Below are positions 1 through 7,657 of a DNA stretch of 35,995 bases, piece after piece. Source of the DNA: Ignavibacteria bacterium (GTDB lineage: Bacteria > Bacteroidota > Ignavibacteria > Palsa-1295); contig JABDDM010000019.1 in NCBI GenBank assembly GCA_013287605.1, positions 1-35,995 of the forward strand, written 5' to 3'. Numbering within the stretch: position 1 is the first letter of the stretch; each line of letters begins with the position of its first letter. Both the position numbers and the translations under genes were made by a program. Below the pieces are notes generated by a model. That model ran no database searches. It was given only the letters and a program-made list of their open reading frames with translations, and was not told the DNA's origin.

Positions 1-1
1 T

Positions 2-967
2 GTGCTCTCGCCGCTTGAGAGTGCTAAGAAATGGGTGCCAATTCTTCGGCCTCAAGTTGATCTGCTCATTCTTGTCACCCACATTGGTGTTGATGAAGAT
101 AAAGAGATCGCGAGCAAAGTCCCAGGCGTTGATATTATCGTTGGAGGTCACTCGCATACACGCCTGGCACATGGTATTGTTATTCAGCCCGACCATCCGA
201 GCCTCAGCGATCCAACTCGCACGATCATTCTGCAGGATGGGCATTATACTCCCGAGCTCGGAGAATTACAATTCACCGTTGAACCTGACGCTTCGCATCA
301 CTGGCGCGTCACAGACTACACAGAAGATCTACTTCCCTTAACGGACAAAATCAAGGATGACCCCGCAACCGCGCGAGTAGTTAGTTCATACTACGACCAG
401 ATCAAGAAAAAAGATGGAAGGAAGTTAGGCGTTGCTACCTCGGAATTCACAACATCGGAAGGCAAGTGGACGCCGAGCTACAATCTTTTTGCAGATGCAA
501 TGCAATGGGCAACGCATGCCGATCTTGCTCTCGAGCAAAATGGCGGCCTGCGGGCTCCGCTGCTCAAAGGAATAGTCACAGGATTCGGAATTGGAGAGAT
601 GAATCCATATGTCGATTCGCTCGCAGTTGTCGATGTCACTGGCGACAACCTTGACTCTATCATCTCCTACTTTTATCCGGCAACAACTTCTGGCGTCAGC
701 TACGAGAACCATCACCACAAGAAATCGGCCACCGAAAAGGAGAAATGGGTCGTCAAGAATATTGTGATAGACGGAAAGCCACTCGATAGATCGCACACCT
801 ATCACGTTGCAATGAGCTCATGGCTCGCCAACGCATCGAGGGATAATGTTGTGAGTATCCACATCTTCCCTAAGCGGACTCAGGATGTCCTTGCTGAATA
901 TGTGCAAGCTCATTCGCCGATCTCGCCACACCCTCGCAAAGCACAAGTGATCGAGGAAGGAGAATAA
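2..967 (+). CDS. 5'-nucleotidase-type metallophosphatase (5' end outside window)
   Basis: This is the C-terminal 321 residues of a bifunctional metallophosphatase/5'-nucleotidase (UshA/CpdB-like), a usually periplasmic enzyme that removes phosphate from nucleotides. The visible part begins inside the calcineurin-like domain: VTHIG (residues 25-29, His27) and GGHSHT (48-53, His50 and His52) match the late metal-ligand motifs. From about residue 135 the sequence changes to the 5_nucleotid_C substrate domain, with NLFADAM, an NGG segment and a VTGDNL segment typical of that fold. The first metal-binding motifs (D-x-H and GNHE types) and any signal peptide must lie upstream of base 1, so the GTG at base 2 is not the real start. 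The TAA stop shares one base with the ATG of the following SDR gene, which implies co-transcription and translational coupling. The exact nucleotide substrate cannot be told from what is visible. Confidence 0.85.
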   Translation: MLSPLESAKKWVPILRPQVDLLILVTHIGVDEDKEIASKVPGVDIIVGGHSHTRLAHGIVIQPDHPSLSDPTRTIILQDGHYTPELGELQFTVEPDASHHWRVTDYTEDLLPLTDKIKDDPATARVVSSYYDQIKKKDGRKLGVATSEFTTSEGKWTPSYNLFADAMQWATHADLALEQNGGLRAPLLKGIVTGFGIGEMNPYVDSLAVVDVTGDNLDSIISYFYPATTSGVSYENHHHKKSATEKEKWVVKNIVIDGKPLDRSHTYHVAMSSWLANASRDNVVSIHIFPKRTQDVLAEYVQAHSPISPHPRKAQVIEEGE

Positions 968-1659
968 TGCTTGAGACCGTAGTCATCACCGGAGGCACAG
1001 CCGGACTCGGACGCGCACTCGTAAAGAAATGGCTCGCCGAAGGCTGGAATGTTGCGACTTGCGCGCGATCTCATGATGCACTGAATCATTTAAGAGATGA
1101 ATCCAACTCCGAACAGTTATTTGCGCGCGCCGTTGATGTTGCGGATCGATCACAGGTCATGGAGTTTGTTCAGGAGATCATCAACAAGTGGGGAGCAATC
1201 AATGTATTAATCAACAATGCCAGCGTACTTGGTCCACGAGTTGAGATTCTTGATTATCGTCCCGACGAATGGGATGCGGTGATGCGAACAAACCTCGATG
1301 GCGCAATTAATTTTTGTCGAGCTGTCGCTCCACAAATGTCTGCATCAAGAAGTGGAGTGATCCTAAACATCTCAAGCGGCGCCGGTATCAAAGGCAAAGT
1401 GCGATGGGGAGCATACGCAGTTTCAAAATTTGCCATCGAAGGCTTCACTCAAGTTCTCCGCGAAGAATTAAGCGAACATCGCGTGCGTGTTCACGCCGTC
1501 GATCCCGACAAAATGCGAACAAAGATGCGAGCTGATGCCTATCCTGATGAAGATCCTACGGTCTTGCGTACACCTGAGAAAGTCGCTGATGTGATCTTCG
1601 ATATTGCAGCGGTATTTGAGCCACAGTTGGGGAGGCTGAGTGTGACTGATTATTTGTAA
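967..1659 (+). CDS. SDR-family NAD(P)-dependent oxidoreductase
   Basis: A classical short-chain dehydrogenase/reductase of 230 residues, the usual length for the family. The glycine-rich cofactor motif TGGTAGLG is at residues 8-15, the structural NNAS motif at 83-86, and the catalytic set is Ser136 or Ser137 (NISSGAG), Tyr150 and Lys154 in YAVSK. It should be a cytosolic Rossmann-fold enzyme that reduces a carbonyl or oxidises an alcohol with NAD(P). The substrate cannot be predicted, because the region after the active site (HAVDPDKMRTKM) is only generally SDR-like. Its ATG overlaps the upstream stop codon (TAATG), so it is probably translated by re-initiation after the metallophosphatase. 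A repeat-rich region begins directly after the stop. Confidence 0.92.
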   Translation: MLETVVITGGTAGLGRALVKKWLAEGWNVATCARSHDALNHLRDESNSEQLFARAVDVADRSQVMEFVQEIINKWGAINVLINNASVLGPRVEILDYRPDEWDAVMRTNLDGAINFCRAVAPQMSASRSGVILNISSGAGIKGKVRWGAYAVSKFAIEGFTQVLREELSEHRVRVHAVDPDKMRTKMRADAYPDEDPTVLRTPEKVADVIFDIAAVFEPQLGRLSVTDYL

Positions 1660-1664
1660 CCTCC

Positions 1665-1685
1665 TTCATACTTCAAAATTCATAC
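1665..1685 (+). repeat. Heptamer array, TTCATAC type
   Basis: Three 7-bp units (TTCATAC, TTCAAAA, TTCATAC) in perfect register, followed directly by TTGCC. It starts six bases after the SDR stop codon. The same unit and the same TTGCC-type end recur at 26198-26217 (inverted) and at 28096-28137. Confidence 0.7.
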
Positions 1686-1700
1686 TTGCCATTTCTTGCC

Positions 1701-1759
1701 CCCTTCTCCTAAATTTGATTCTGCTGACGAAGGAAGCAGAAACAAATTTGGGAGAAGGG
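1701..1759 (+). repeat. Palindromic element copy 1, loop GACGAAGGA
   Basis: A 59-bp imperfect palindrome. The outer arms CCCTTCTCCTAAATT and AATTTGGGAGAAGGG pair with one T-G wobble. The inner stem TTGATTCTGCT pairs with AGCAGAAACAA except for one mismatch, closing the nine-base loop GACGAAGGA. It shares outer arms and loop with the elements at 10500 and 10632, but has a different inner stem. It could act as a transcription terminator or mRNA 3' hairpin for the SDR operon, although no T-run follows it. Confidence 0.8.
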
Positions 1760-1766
1760 CGGCGCC

Positions 1767-1853
1767 GGGCAAGGATGAAGGCTGAAGGATGAGGGCTGAA
1801 CGGGACTCACGCACTTTCTTCATCCTTCATCCCTCAGCCTTCAGCCTTGCCCC
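1767..1853. repeat. Inverted pair of heptamer arrays (TTCAGCC/TTCATCC type)
   Basis: Two arrays of 7-bp units in opposite orientation. The left one (1767-1800), read on the minus strand, runs TTCAGCC, CTCATCC, TTCAGCC, TTCATCC and ends in TTGCCC. The right one (1819-1853), read on the plus strand, runs TTCATCC, TTCATCC, CTCAGCC, TTCAGCC, TTGCCCC. An 18-base spacer separates them. The arms can fold on each other, but the unit order differs, so pairing is imperfect. Both end outward in the same TTGCCC word. Confidence 0.7.
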
Positions 1854-1871
1854 ATCGCCCTCACCCTAAAT

Positions 1872-1919
1872 CCCTCTCCCACTGCGTGGCGAGAGGGACT
1901 TTAAGGATTTTTTTAAACG
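1872..1919 (+). terminator. REP-like hairpin followed by a T-run
   Basis: CCCTCTCCCAC and GTGGCGAGAGGG form an 11-bp stem with one bulged C and a three-base loop (1872-1897). A run of seven T follows about 12 bases later. The distance to the T-run is long for an intrinsic terminator, so this may equally be a REP-like dispersed hairpin of the CCCTCTCCC type. Confidence 0.4.
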
Positions 1920-1995
1920 CATCTTGCAATACTTCTCCGCTCCGAGACTGAAAACCCTTCATACTTCACAAATCCTAATTGATACTTTCCCATTG

Positions 1996-2014
1996 ATTCC
2001 CGCATGCGCGGGAA
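1996..2014. repeat. ATTCCCGC-N4-GCGGGAA inverted repeat (dRS3-like)
   Basis: ATTCCCGC, ATGC, GCGGGAA form a short hairpin of the same pattern as the four arms at 10252-10343 and 26105-26194. It resembles in form the dRS3-type repeats first described in Neisseria. Here it occurs singly. Confidence 0.6.
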
Positions 2015-2113
2015 GTCTGCCTACGTAGTTAATACCGTACTTGCCACGCGAATTCTCTCCCCGCTCGATGGTTGTGGTTGAAGGTATTGTAGCGACGTTT
2101 AGAACTGAGTCAG

Positions 2114-3328
2114 ATGGGTCATAGAGTATTGCGAAATAGAATGCTGCTACTGACGGCCTCGATGTTGACGATCATGTTGAGTCATGCACCTACAGCGAAC
2201 TGCCAGTGGACTCAAACTTTTTGGCCTTGGGATGTCAATTGTTTTGGCTCGATCGGCTCTGAGCTATTCGCTGGCTCGAATGAGCCCTTTGGACCGAAAC
2301 GGTCTCTTATTGTTTCCACTGATACAGGTGCGACATGGATTGCGGCACACACTCCTTCAATGGGGGTCGTCAATGCCCTCATCTCTCAAGCAACGTTTAT
2401 CTATGCTGGCTCAGATTCCGGGTTGTTTCGTTCTTCCGATAGCGGAAGAACCTGGGCGCAGATTTTGTCCTATCCGCTCCTGGAAAATATCACTGCGCTT
2501 GCCAAAAGCGACTCGATCCTTTTTGCTGGTGACCTCCGTTCGACGGACAATGGTGTTCATTGGATTCAGAGCGGGGCTGCGCCATACATGGTATCCCTGT
2601 GTTGGAAGAGTCCGTATCTCTTTGCAGGGACTGAGGGCAGAGGAATTTATCGATCGAGCGACAGTGGCCTCACGTGGACTGCAATGAACACAGGGGTTAC
2701 GCTTCAGCCCTATCCAAATGCATCTGTGTTCTATTCGATTGCAATTATCGGCGATAATCTCTTCACGGTAGATGCAGTTGGTCCGTGCTATCGGTCCACA
2801 AACAATGGTGAAAGTTGGACGCCGACAACTGCCACTGCCAGCGCTGGATGGGGAAATTCCCATCTCATCACCAGTGGCAATTTCTTGTTCGCGGCTCGTA
2901 ATGGCGGCGGCGGAGGCCCTTTTCTTTCTACGGATCTTGGTTCGAGCTGGCAGGATGTTGGATCGCCGCCTCGCACCAACTCAATTTACGTCTTCGGAGG
3001 CTACCTCTTTACGGGCACGAATGCAACTGGGGTCTTTCGACGTCCGCTTACCGATTTCGGAGTAATGGGCGTTGAACCAGCCGCCCAGCCGATCACCGCG
3101 ATTGAGCTTTATCCAAATCCGACAAATGGAATCGTCACGGTACGCGGCGTTCGGGCGAATACGGTACGTGTCCTGATTGCGAATGTTCTTGGTGCGACGG
3201 TGATGGAACTCGCAAAGCCATATACTTCAGATTTCACGCTCGATCTTTCGCATCTTACCCGAGGCATGTATCTCGCGCGGTTTGCAACGGCGAGTTCGGT
3301 CGAGACAAGATTAATTGTGAGGGAATAA
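2114..3328 (+). CDS. Secreted Asp-box beta-propeller protein with T9SS sorting domain
   Basis: An exported protein of 404 residues. An N-terminal signal peptide (hydrophobic core around MLLLTASMLTIML, probable cleavage near residue 31) precedes six Asp-box motifs (pattern S-x-D-x-G-x-x-W), for example SSDSGRTW and SSDSGLTW, each at the turn of a propeller blade. The last 75 or so residues, from IELYPNPTNG to the end VETRLIVRE, are a type A T9SS C-terminal sorting domain, which in known cases directs export through the outer membrane and is then removed. No sialidase catalytic residues are apparent, so an enzymatic role is not supported; binding or adhesion is a guess. It is the first of five tandem paralogues, and its sorting-domain DNA closely resembles that of the next gene. 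The ATG at 2141 is an alternative start. Confidence 0.85.
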   Translation: MGHRVLRNRMLLLTASMLTIMLSHAPTANCQWTQTFWPWDVNCFGSIGSELFAGSNEPFGPKRSLIVSTDTGATWIAAHTPSMGVVNALISQATFIYAGSDSGLFRSSDSGRTWAQILSYPLLENITALAKSDSILFAGDLRSTDNGVHWIQSGAAPYMVSLCWKSPYLFAGTEGRGIYRSSDSGLTWTAMNTGVTLQPYPNASVFYSIAIIGDNLFTVDAVGPCYRSTNNGESWTPTTATASAGWGNSHLITSGNFLFAARNGGGGGPFLSTDLGSSWQDVGSPPRTNSIYVFGGYLFTGTNATGVFRRPLTDFGVMGVEPAAQPITAIELYPNPTNGIVTVRGVRANTVRVLIANVLGATVMELAKPYTSDFTLDLSHLTRGMYLARFATASSVETRLIVRE

Positions 3329-3339
3329 TCATATCAACC

Positions 3340-4551
3340 ATGAACCGCACATCTAGCTTCATCGCGATAGTCTTTGCTCTATCATTCGGGATTTCATCCA
3401 GCGCATTTGGTCAGTGGATTCAGACCACTGGACCGTTACCGTGCCACTTCGCTATCAGCGGCTCGAATCTTTTTTCGGCAGACGACTACCAGGGTGTCTT
3501 TCTCTCATCGGACAACGGGATGAGCTGGAAGCTTATTCGCTCCGTTGGAAGAAATACTTCGATATCATCTCTTGCTGTCCTGGGAACACAGCTCTATGTC
3601 GGCGTCTTGGATTCCGGGCTATATCGATCCGCTGACACCGGCAAGAGTTGGAAGCTGATTACCATGCGTTCGATTAGTGACTATAGATTGTGGGGAAGCG
3701 GCACAACTCTTTTCGCCGTATTCGATAGCGGTTTCTATCGGTCTCTTGATAGCGGAACAAGCTGGACTGCCATGAAAGGTGGCTTTAAGCAGCCGTTATT
3801 TGTTAGGGAATTGGCCGCAAGCGGTAAGACGATTTTCATCAATGCCGATACCAGTCTCTATCTCTCGACAGACGATGGGCAAAACTGGAAAGCTCTGAGC
3901 ACGGCGTTTGGGGTCAGGCATGTGGCTGTGAGCCACGGAAATTGTTATGCTGTTATTAGCCCCACCTATGACAAGTTCGGAGTGATGTTTTCCCGTGATC
4001 TTGGCACAACTTGGATCCTTGGGGATACAACTGCGTATCAGATTTTCAACTTTTTCATTACCAACGGCCCAACGCTTTTTGGCGGCTACAACGACGCCGT
4101 CGGCAGGTTGTGGTGCTCAACAAATAACGGCGCAAGTTGGAAGGATGTAACGGATACAAATCGTCCTACTACGATATATACGTTTCATCGAGCCTGTGCA
4201 GTGATAGTTAGTGGTCCAAATGTAGTAGTTGGGTCCTATAACACAGGTGTATGGTACTGTCCTCTCGCAACTGTGCTGAAGACCGTTGAGGGTGTCGAGG
4301 AAAATAAGATTGCTCTAGCGACGATCAATCTCTCTCCAAATCCAACGAATGGAATCGTCACAGTACATGGCGCTCCGGCGAATGTGCAACATGTCGTCGT
4401 GACAAACCTTCTCGGTCAAACGCTCATCGATCTTCGAGATCCGCACTCATCCAGCTTCACTCTTGATTTTTCAAAATTTGTTTCTGGGACTTATTTCGTT
4501 CGAATCGCAACAACAGGAGGGGTTGTGATGAAGAAGGTAGTTCGAGAATAA
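3340..4551 (+). CDS. Secreted Asp-box beta-propeller protein with T9SS sorting domain
   Basis: A paralogue of the preceding gene, 403 residues, starting only 11 bases after its stop and so probably in the same transcript. The signal peptide ends near FGISSSAFGQ. Six Asp-box turns follow (SSDNGMSW, SADTGKSW, SLDSGTSW, STDDGQNW, SRDLGTTW, STNNGASW), enough for a six-bladed propeller. A T9SS sorting domain runs from INLSPNPTNG to the end VVMKKVVRE. The segment around NPTNGIVTV is nearly the same at DNA level as in the upstream gene, while the propellers have diverged more. No Shine-Dalgarno sequence is visible before the ATG. Its ligand or function is unknown. Confidence 0.85.
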   Translation: MNRTSSFIAIVFALSFGISSSAFGQWIQTTGPLPCHFAISGSNLFSADDYQGVFLSSDNGMSWKLIRSVGRNTSISSLAVLGTQLYVGVLDSGLYRSADTGKSWKLITMRSISDYRLWGSGTTLFAVFDSGFYRSLDSGTSWTAMKGGFKQPLFVRELAASGKTIFINADTSLYLSTDDGQNWKALSTAFGVRHVAVSHGNCYAVISPTYDKFGVMFSRDLGTTWILGDTTAYQIFNFFITNGPTLFGGYNDAVGRLWCSTNNGASWKDVTDTNRPTTIYTFHRACAVIVSGPNVVVGSYNTGVWYCPLATVLKTVEGVEENKIALATINLSPNPTNGIVTVHGAPANVQHVVVTNLLGQTLIDLRDPHSSSFTLDFSKFVSGTYFVRIATTGGVVMKKVVRE

Positions 4552-4570
4552 TGAATTAGCTCTGAGAATT

Positions 4571-4720
4571 ATGAGACTGAAATGTTTGCTCCTCGCTTCG
4601 CTTGAAGCTGGACAACATTCCTTCAGATGGTACGCAGATGGGATGCCGCAGGGAATGTATCTATGCGTTGTTCGGAGCGATGGCCGCACCGAACAGTTGG
4701 CTATTGTACTTGCGAGATGA
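4571..4720 (+). pseudogene. Relic of a T9SS sorting domain
   Basis: A 49-codon open frame too short for the ORF track. Its translation contains LEAGQHSFRWYADGMPQG followed by MYLCVVRSDG and ends in LAIVLAR. This matches the last 40 or so residues of a T9SS sorting domain (pattern: GxHxxxW-A-GLPxGxYxxxxxxG, then a charged end). The first half of the domain, including the YPNP motif, and any cargo are missing. It sits between two intact cargo genes and is best read as a leftover from deletion or recombination between tandem paralogues. It could in principle still be translated, but without a signal peptide it would have no secretion role. Confidence 0.55.
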
Positions 4721-4803
4721 ATCATAACTTAAGAAAATGTACTCGAGACGGAAGGATTGTTTCATGGGCCGCTAATTCTGAGGCATTAAAAATACCAGCG
4801 ACA

Positions 4804-6072
4804 ATGAAACGGAATCTGACCATCATCATAATCATTGGCCTGCTTGGCTTCGGCGATACCGTCAAGGCTCTGTGGCAGCGGATGGCTGGACCAGATACCA
4901 GTCTGGCTGTTTTCGCCATAGCGAATTTGGGTGCTAATTTATTCGCAGCCACTTCCCCGTCTGGCAAGTTCCACAGTGGGGCTACTGGAATGTACCGATC
5001 AAATGACTTCGGAGCAAGTTGGACAAGGATTGTTACCGGTCTTCCGGCGCATCAAGGTTTCTATCATCTAACAACGAGGGCTGGATTAGACCTGCTCGCG
5101 GACGAGTATGATAGTATTTTCCGATCGAGCGACAATGGCGACCACTGGGCCCCAGCCAATCACGGTATCGTGTCAAACATAATAACAGGTATCACCTCGA
5201 TAGGCTCGGCAGTTTTAGCCGCTTGCGCCTCTTCGAGTCATTACGAGGGTGGATGGATCTTCAGAAGCACTGACCGCGGCGTAAGCTGGACACAAGTCTA
5301 TGGGCCTGGCAACTGTCCCATGGTCCTTACAACAATAGGTTCAAGCGTCTTCGCTGGCACTTCGTATGGCCATTCCACAGGGTTTTTCAGATCCATTGAC
5401 AGTGGGGTGACTTGGACCGAAAAGATGCGTGTGCCAAACCCTGAGTTTAGCGCCACAGCATTCGGGCAAAGAGGATCTGAAATTTTCTTCGGATCGGACA
5501 ATCGTTTTGCAAGCCCTCACGATAGCGTCGTGTACACCTCTGACGATGACGGTTACTACTGGAGCCCTGCCGTTCTCGGTTTGCCATCAAAAACCTCGGT
5601 GAACGCATTCGCGACCTGGGGGAGGGAAATCTTCGCCGGCACTACACACGGAGTCTTTCAATATCGGGCTGGAACAAGAACCTGGATTCCCGTGAGTGTC
5701 GGGCTTCGCGATAGCGATATTTCCTCGCTTGTGATTCTTGGCGATTATCTTTTTGCGGGGACATCGTCGGACGGTGTCTATCGCCGTCCGTTATCTGAAA
5801 TGCCGGGGATGAATGAAGTTTCGACTCATGCCGCCGCTAATAACAGTGTTCGCATCTTTCCGAACCCGACAACGGGTCTTGTCACACTAGATTGCTCGGC
5901 GAAGATTACGCAACTTCAAGTAAGCAATCTCCTCGGACAATCAGTAATTGAGCAATCAAACCCTGGCACATCAAATTTCACAATCGATATCTCGAAGTTG
6001 TCGGCCGGGACGTACTTCGCAAAGCTGACAATGCCAGGTGCGCTCGTTGTGAAGAAAATTGTAAGGGAGTAA
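4804..6072 (+). CDS. Secreted Asp-box beta-propeller protein with T9SS sorting domain
   Basis: A third tandem paralogue. The ORF opens at 4627, but the first 59 codons are the wrong frame of the sorting-domain relic and do not look like a protein start. The ATG at 4804 begins a proper signal peptide (MKRN, then a run of isoleucines, cleavage near KALW) and gives 422 residues. Asp-box turns include SNDFGASW, SSDNGDHW, STDRGVSW, SIDSGVTW and SDDDGYYW, with a further degenerate one. The C-terminus from VRIFPNPTTG to VVKKIVRE is a type A T9SS sorting domain. It is likely exported to the cell surface or medium. The ligand is unknown. Confidence 0.85.
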   Translation: MKRNLTIIIIIGLLGFGDTVKALWQRMAGPDTSLAVFAIANLGANLFAATSPSGKFHSGATGMYRSNDFGASWTRIVTGLPAHQGFYHLTTRAGLDLLADEYDSIFRSSDNGDHWAPANHGIVSNIITGITSIGSAVLAACASSSHYEGGWIFRSTDRGVSWTQVYGPGNCPMVLTTIGSSVFAGTSYGHSTGFFRSIDSGVTWTEKMRVPNPEFSATAFGQRGSEIFFGSDNRFASPHDSVVYTSDDDGYYWSPAVLGLPSKTSVNAFATWGREIFAGTTHGVFQYRAGTRTWIPVSVGLRDSDISSLVILGDYLFAGTSSDGVYRRPLSEMPGMNEVSTHAAANNSVRIFPNPTTGLVTLDCSAKITQLQVSNLLGQSVIEQSNPGTSNFTIDISKLSAGTYFAKLTMPGALVVKKIVRE

Positions 6073-6128
6073 GAAGAATACGGAATTGCCTCCCGAGTCT
6101 GAGCCTCACCTATTCACTCTCAAAAAAT

Positions 6129-6181
6129 TGGGGCACAAATAAATACCTTGGCAAGTAACACGCCAATGAGGTATAGTTGCA
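6129..6181 (+). promoter_or_regulatory. Promoter region, copy 1 of a duplicated upstream block
   Basis: This block is repeated upstream of the next paralogue (7582-7634). TTGGCA (6148-6153), an 18-base spacer and TATAGT (6172-6177) fit a sigma-70-type promoter. The word TATAGTTG also fits the Bacteroidota -7 element TAnnTTTG with one mismatch. It lies 31 bases before the chosen ATG at 6211, which supports that start rather than the ORF-track start at 6148. Confidence 0.5.
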
Positions 6182-6210
6182 ACAAGATTTTTGATTATAA
6201 TCCAATCCCC

Positions 6211-7497
6211 ATGCGAACTTTCATTTTTATCATCTTCGCGATTGCCGGTTTGAACCACTCCGCTCTAGCTCAGACGTTGATCGAGCAACTGCCCGGACCA
6301 AGTCTGCAGGCTATTCAAAGTCAATCTGGATGGGCCCAAATGCCGATTGACACGAACTTAGCTCTGGCGCTCGGATACTTTTCAAAGGATACCGCTTATG
6401 TCTCCAACTTGGTCTCAACATACCGGTCACTCAATGGGGGGCAAACCTGGGGACGCATAAACTCGCCGAATGGAGATGAACTGTGTTTCTTCGACGCTGA
6501 AAATGGCTACATGGCCGGGTATGGAAGTCACACCGCTTACCATACTTCCGATGGAGGTCAGAATTGGGTTGCGGTCGAAGATAGTAACCAAGCCTCCACT
6601 ATCCTACTTGCAGTAACGAAGGACACCGCATTCATCATTGGCGACGACATCAGTCGAACAACCGACGCAGGGAAGACCTGGAGGTTGCGACGTCCACCTT
6701 ATGATCGTATCTATGCGGTTTCCTTTCTCAATTCTCGATTGGGAGTAGTCGTCGGAGCCGTCCAGCCTGGTCCCGTTGATTATACTAAAAAAGGAGCCGC
6801 ATGTTTAACAACAAAGGACGGAGGCGACACGTGGGAACCACAATTCACCGGCGCTGGCGATGATCTCTTTGGCGTGGCTTTCGTCAATCCGGACATGATC
6901 GTTGCGGTTGGGGGAATTGGCTATATCAGCCGATCACGGGACGGCGGAATAACTTGGGACTCGATTCCGAGTCCACTTCTCACAAAAACCCAGGGGCTAT
7001 TGGCGGTCAGCTACAAGGGTGGCCGGATCATTGCCGTTGGCACCCCGGGGCTTATTATGACCTCAACTGATGCCGGGTCGACGTGGGAGCAAGAGAATAG
7101 TGGCACAACGACCTGGCTGAGCTCGGTTTGGATGGTAGATTCTGTCACAGCCCTGGTGACTGGTCACTATGGCATGATTCTCAAAACCACAAATGGGGGC
7201 GCCGCCTGGGTCCAACTCGCCCCGCCCTCCATCGAGTCGTTAATCATCACAGCCCAACAACTTCCCGAGACACCGATGATCGAGCTGCGCTATTCGCTGC
7301 CGCAGTTGCAGGATGTGACGATCGAAGTCTACGATCTTCTCGGCAAGCGGATCTCGACACTTTGCGAGCACAAGCTCGAACCTGCCGGAGCGCATCAAAT
7401 CACCGTCGATGCCACGCGTTATCCTGTTGGTGTTTATCTCTTTCGGATTACGACTGAGCGGTACGCTGGCGTGGGGAAGATTGTGCTTGTGAAATAA
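6211..7497 (+). CDS. Secreted YCF48/BNR-like propeller protein with T9SS sorting domain
   Basis: 428 residues from the ATG at 6211. That start is preferred because it opens a clean signal peptide (MRTFIFIIFAIAG, cleavage near ALAQ) and leaves room for the promoter upstream. Seven Asp-box-like turns (for example TTDAGKTW, SRDGGITW, STDAGSTW) alternate with hydrophobic VGG/AVG strands. This is the pattern of YCF48-like seven-bladed propellers related to the plant photosystem II assembly factor HCF136, although here the protein is a secreted cargo. The sorting domain has a different subtype from the three genes before it: it has no YPNP motif, contains LRYSLPQLQDVTIEVYDLLG, and ends in GKIVLVK. 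It forms a close pair with the next gene. Confidence 0.85.
   Translation: MRTFIFIIFAIAGLNHSALAQTLIEQLPGPSLQAIQSQSGWAQMPIDTNLALALGYFSKDTAYVSNLVSTYRSLNGGQTWGRINSPNGDELCFFDAENGYMAGYGSHTAYHTSDGGQNWVAVEDSNQASTILLAVTKDTAFIIGDDISRTTDAGKTWRLRRPPYDRIYAVSFLNSRLGVVVGAVQPGPVDYTKKGAACLTTKDGGDTWEPQFTGAGDDLFGVAFVNPDMIVAVGGIGYISRSRDGGITWDSIPSPLLTKTQGLLAVSYKGGRIIAVGTPGLIMTSTDAGSTWEQENSGTTTWLSSVWMVDSVTALVTGHYGMILKTTNGGAAWVQLAPPSIESLIITAQQLPETPMIELRYSLPQLQDVTIEVYDLLGKRISTLCEHKLEPAGAHQITVDATRYPVGVYLFRITTERYAGVGKIVLVK
7211..7497 (+). repeat. Sorting-domain DNA repeat, copy 1
   Basis: The last 287 bases of this gene match the last 287 bases of the next gene (8616-8902) without any gap and with only scattered substitutions, whereas the upstream propeller parts differ much more. 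Direct repeats like this inside tandem genes favour gene conversion or unequal crossing-over. Confidence 0.8.
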
Positions 7498-7537
7498 GAC
7501 TCTGCTCTGACTTACTCTTGCGACCCAAATCGAGTAT

Positions 7538-7556
7538 GTCGGGCGTCTCGCCCAGC
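7538..7556 (-). repeat. Truncated GTCGGGC hairpin repeat
   Basis: GTCGGGC, GTCTC, GCCCAGC. On the minus strand this matches the hairpin GGTCGGGC-GAGAC-GCCCGACC at 26056-26076, with a degenerate outer end. It is a partial copy of the same dispersed repeat, located in the gap between the two paralogues. Confidence 0.5.
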
Positions 7557-7581
7557 AGTGGCGCTACCGCAAGAAAGATAG

Positions 7582-7634
7582 TGGGGCACAAATAAATACC
7601 CTCGCATGCAACTCGCGAATGAGCTATACTTGCA
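7582..7634 (+). promoter_or_regulatory. Promoter region, copy 2 of a duplicated upstream block
   Basis: It is homologous to 6129-6181, sharing GGGCACAAATAAATACC and AATGAG-TATA-TTGCA. The -10 word is TATACT (7625-7630), also readable as TATACTTG. The -35 region is weaker here (CTCGCA). It ends 24 bases before the ATG at 7658. The conservation shows that the gene was duplicated together with its promoter. Confidence 0.5.
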
Positions 7635-7657
7635 GTGACATTTTCGAATCACTCTTC

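Noticed and set aside
1767-1853. Possible CRISPR-like array
   Set aside because: Units are only 7 bases and directly adjacent without spacers, and no cas genes are present.
2114-4551. Annotation of Asp-box proteins as sialidases
   Set aside because: Only the Asp-box turns are present. The arginine triad, catalytic Asp and Tyr/Glu pair of sialidases are not seen, so an enzyme name would be misleading.
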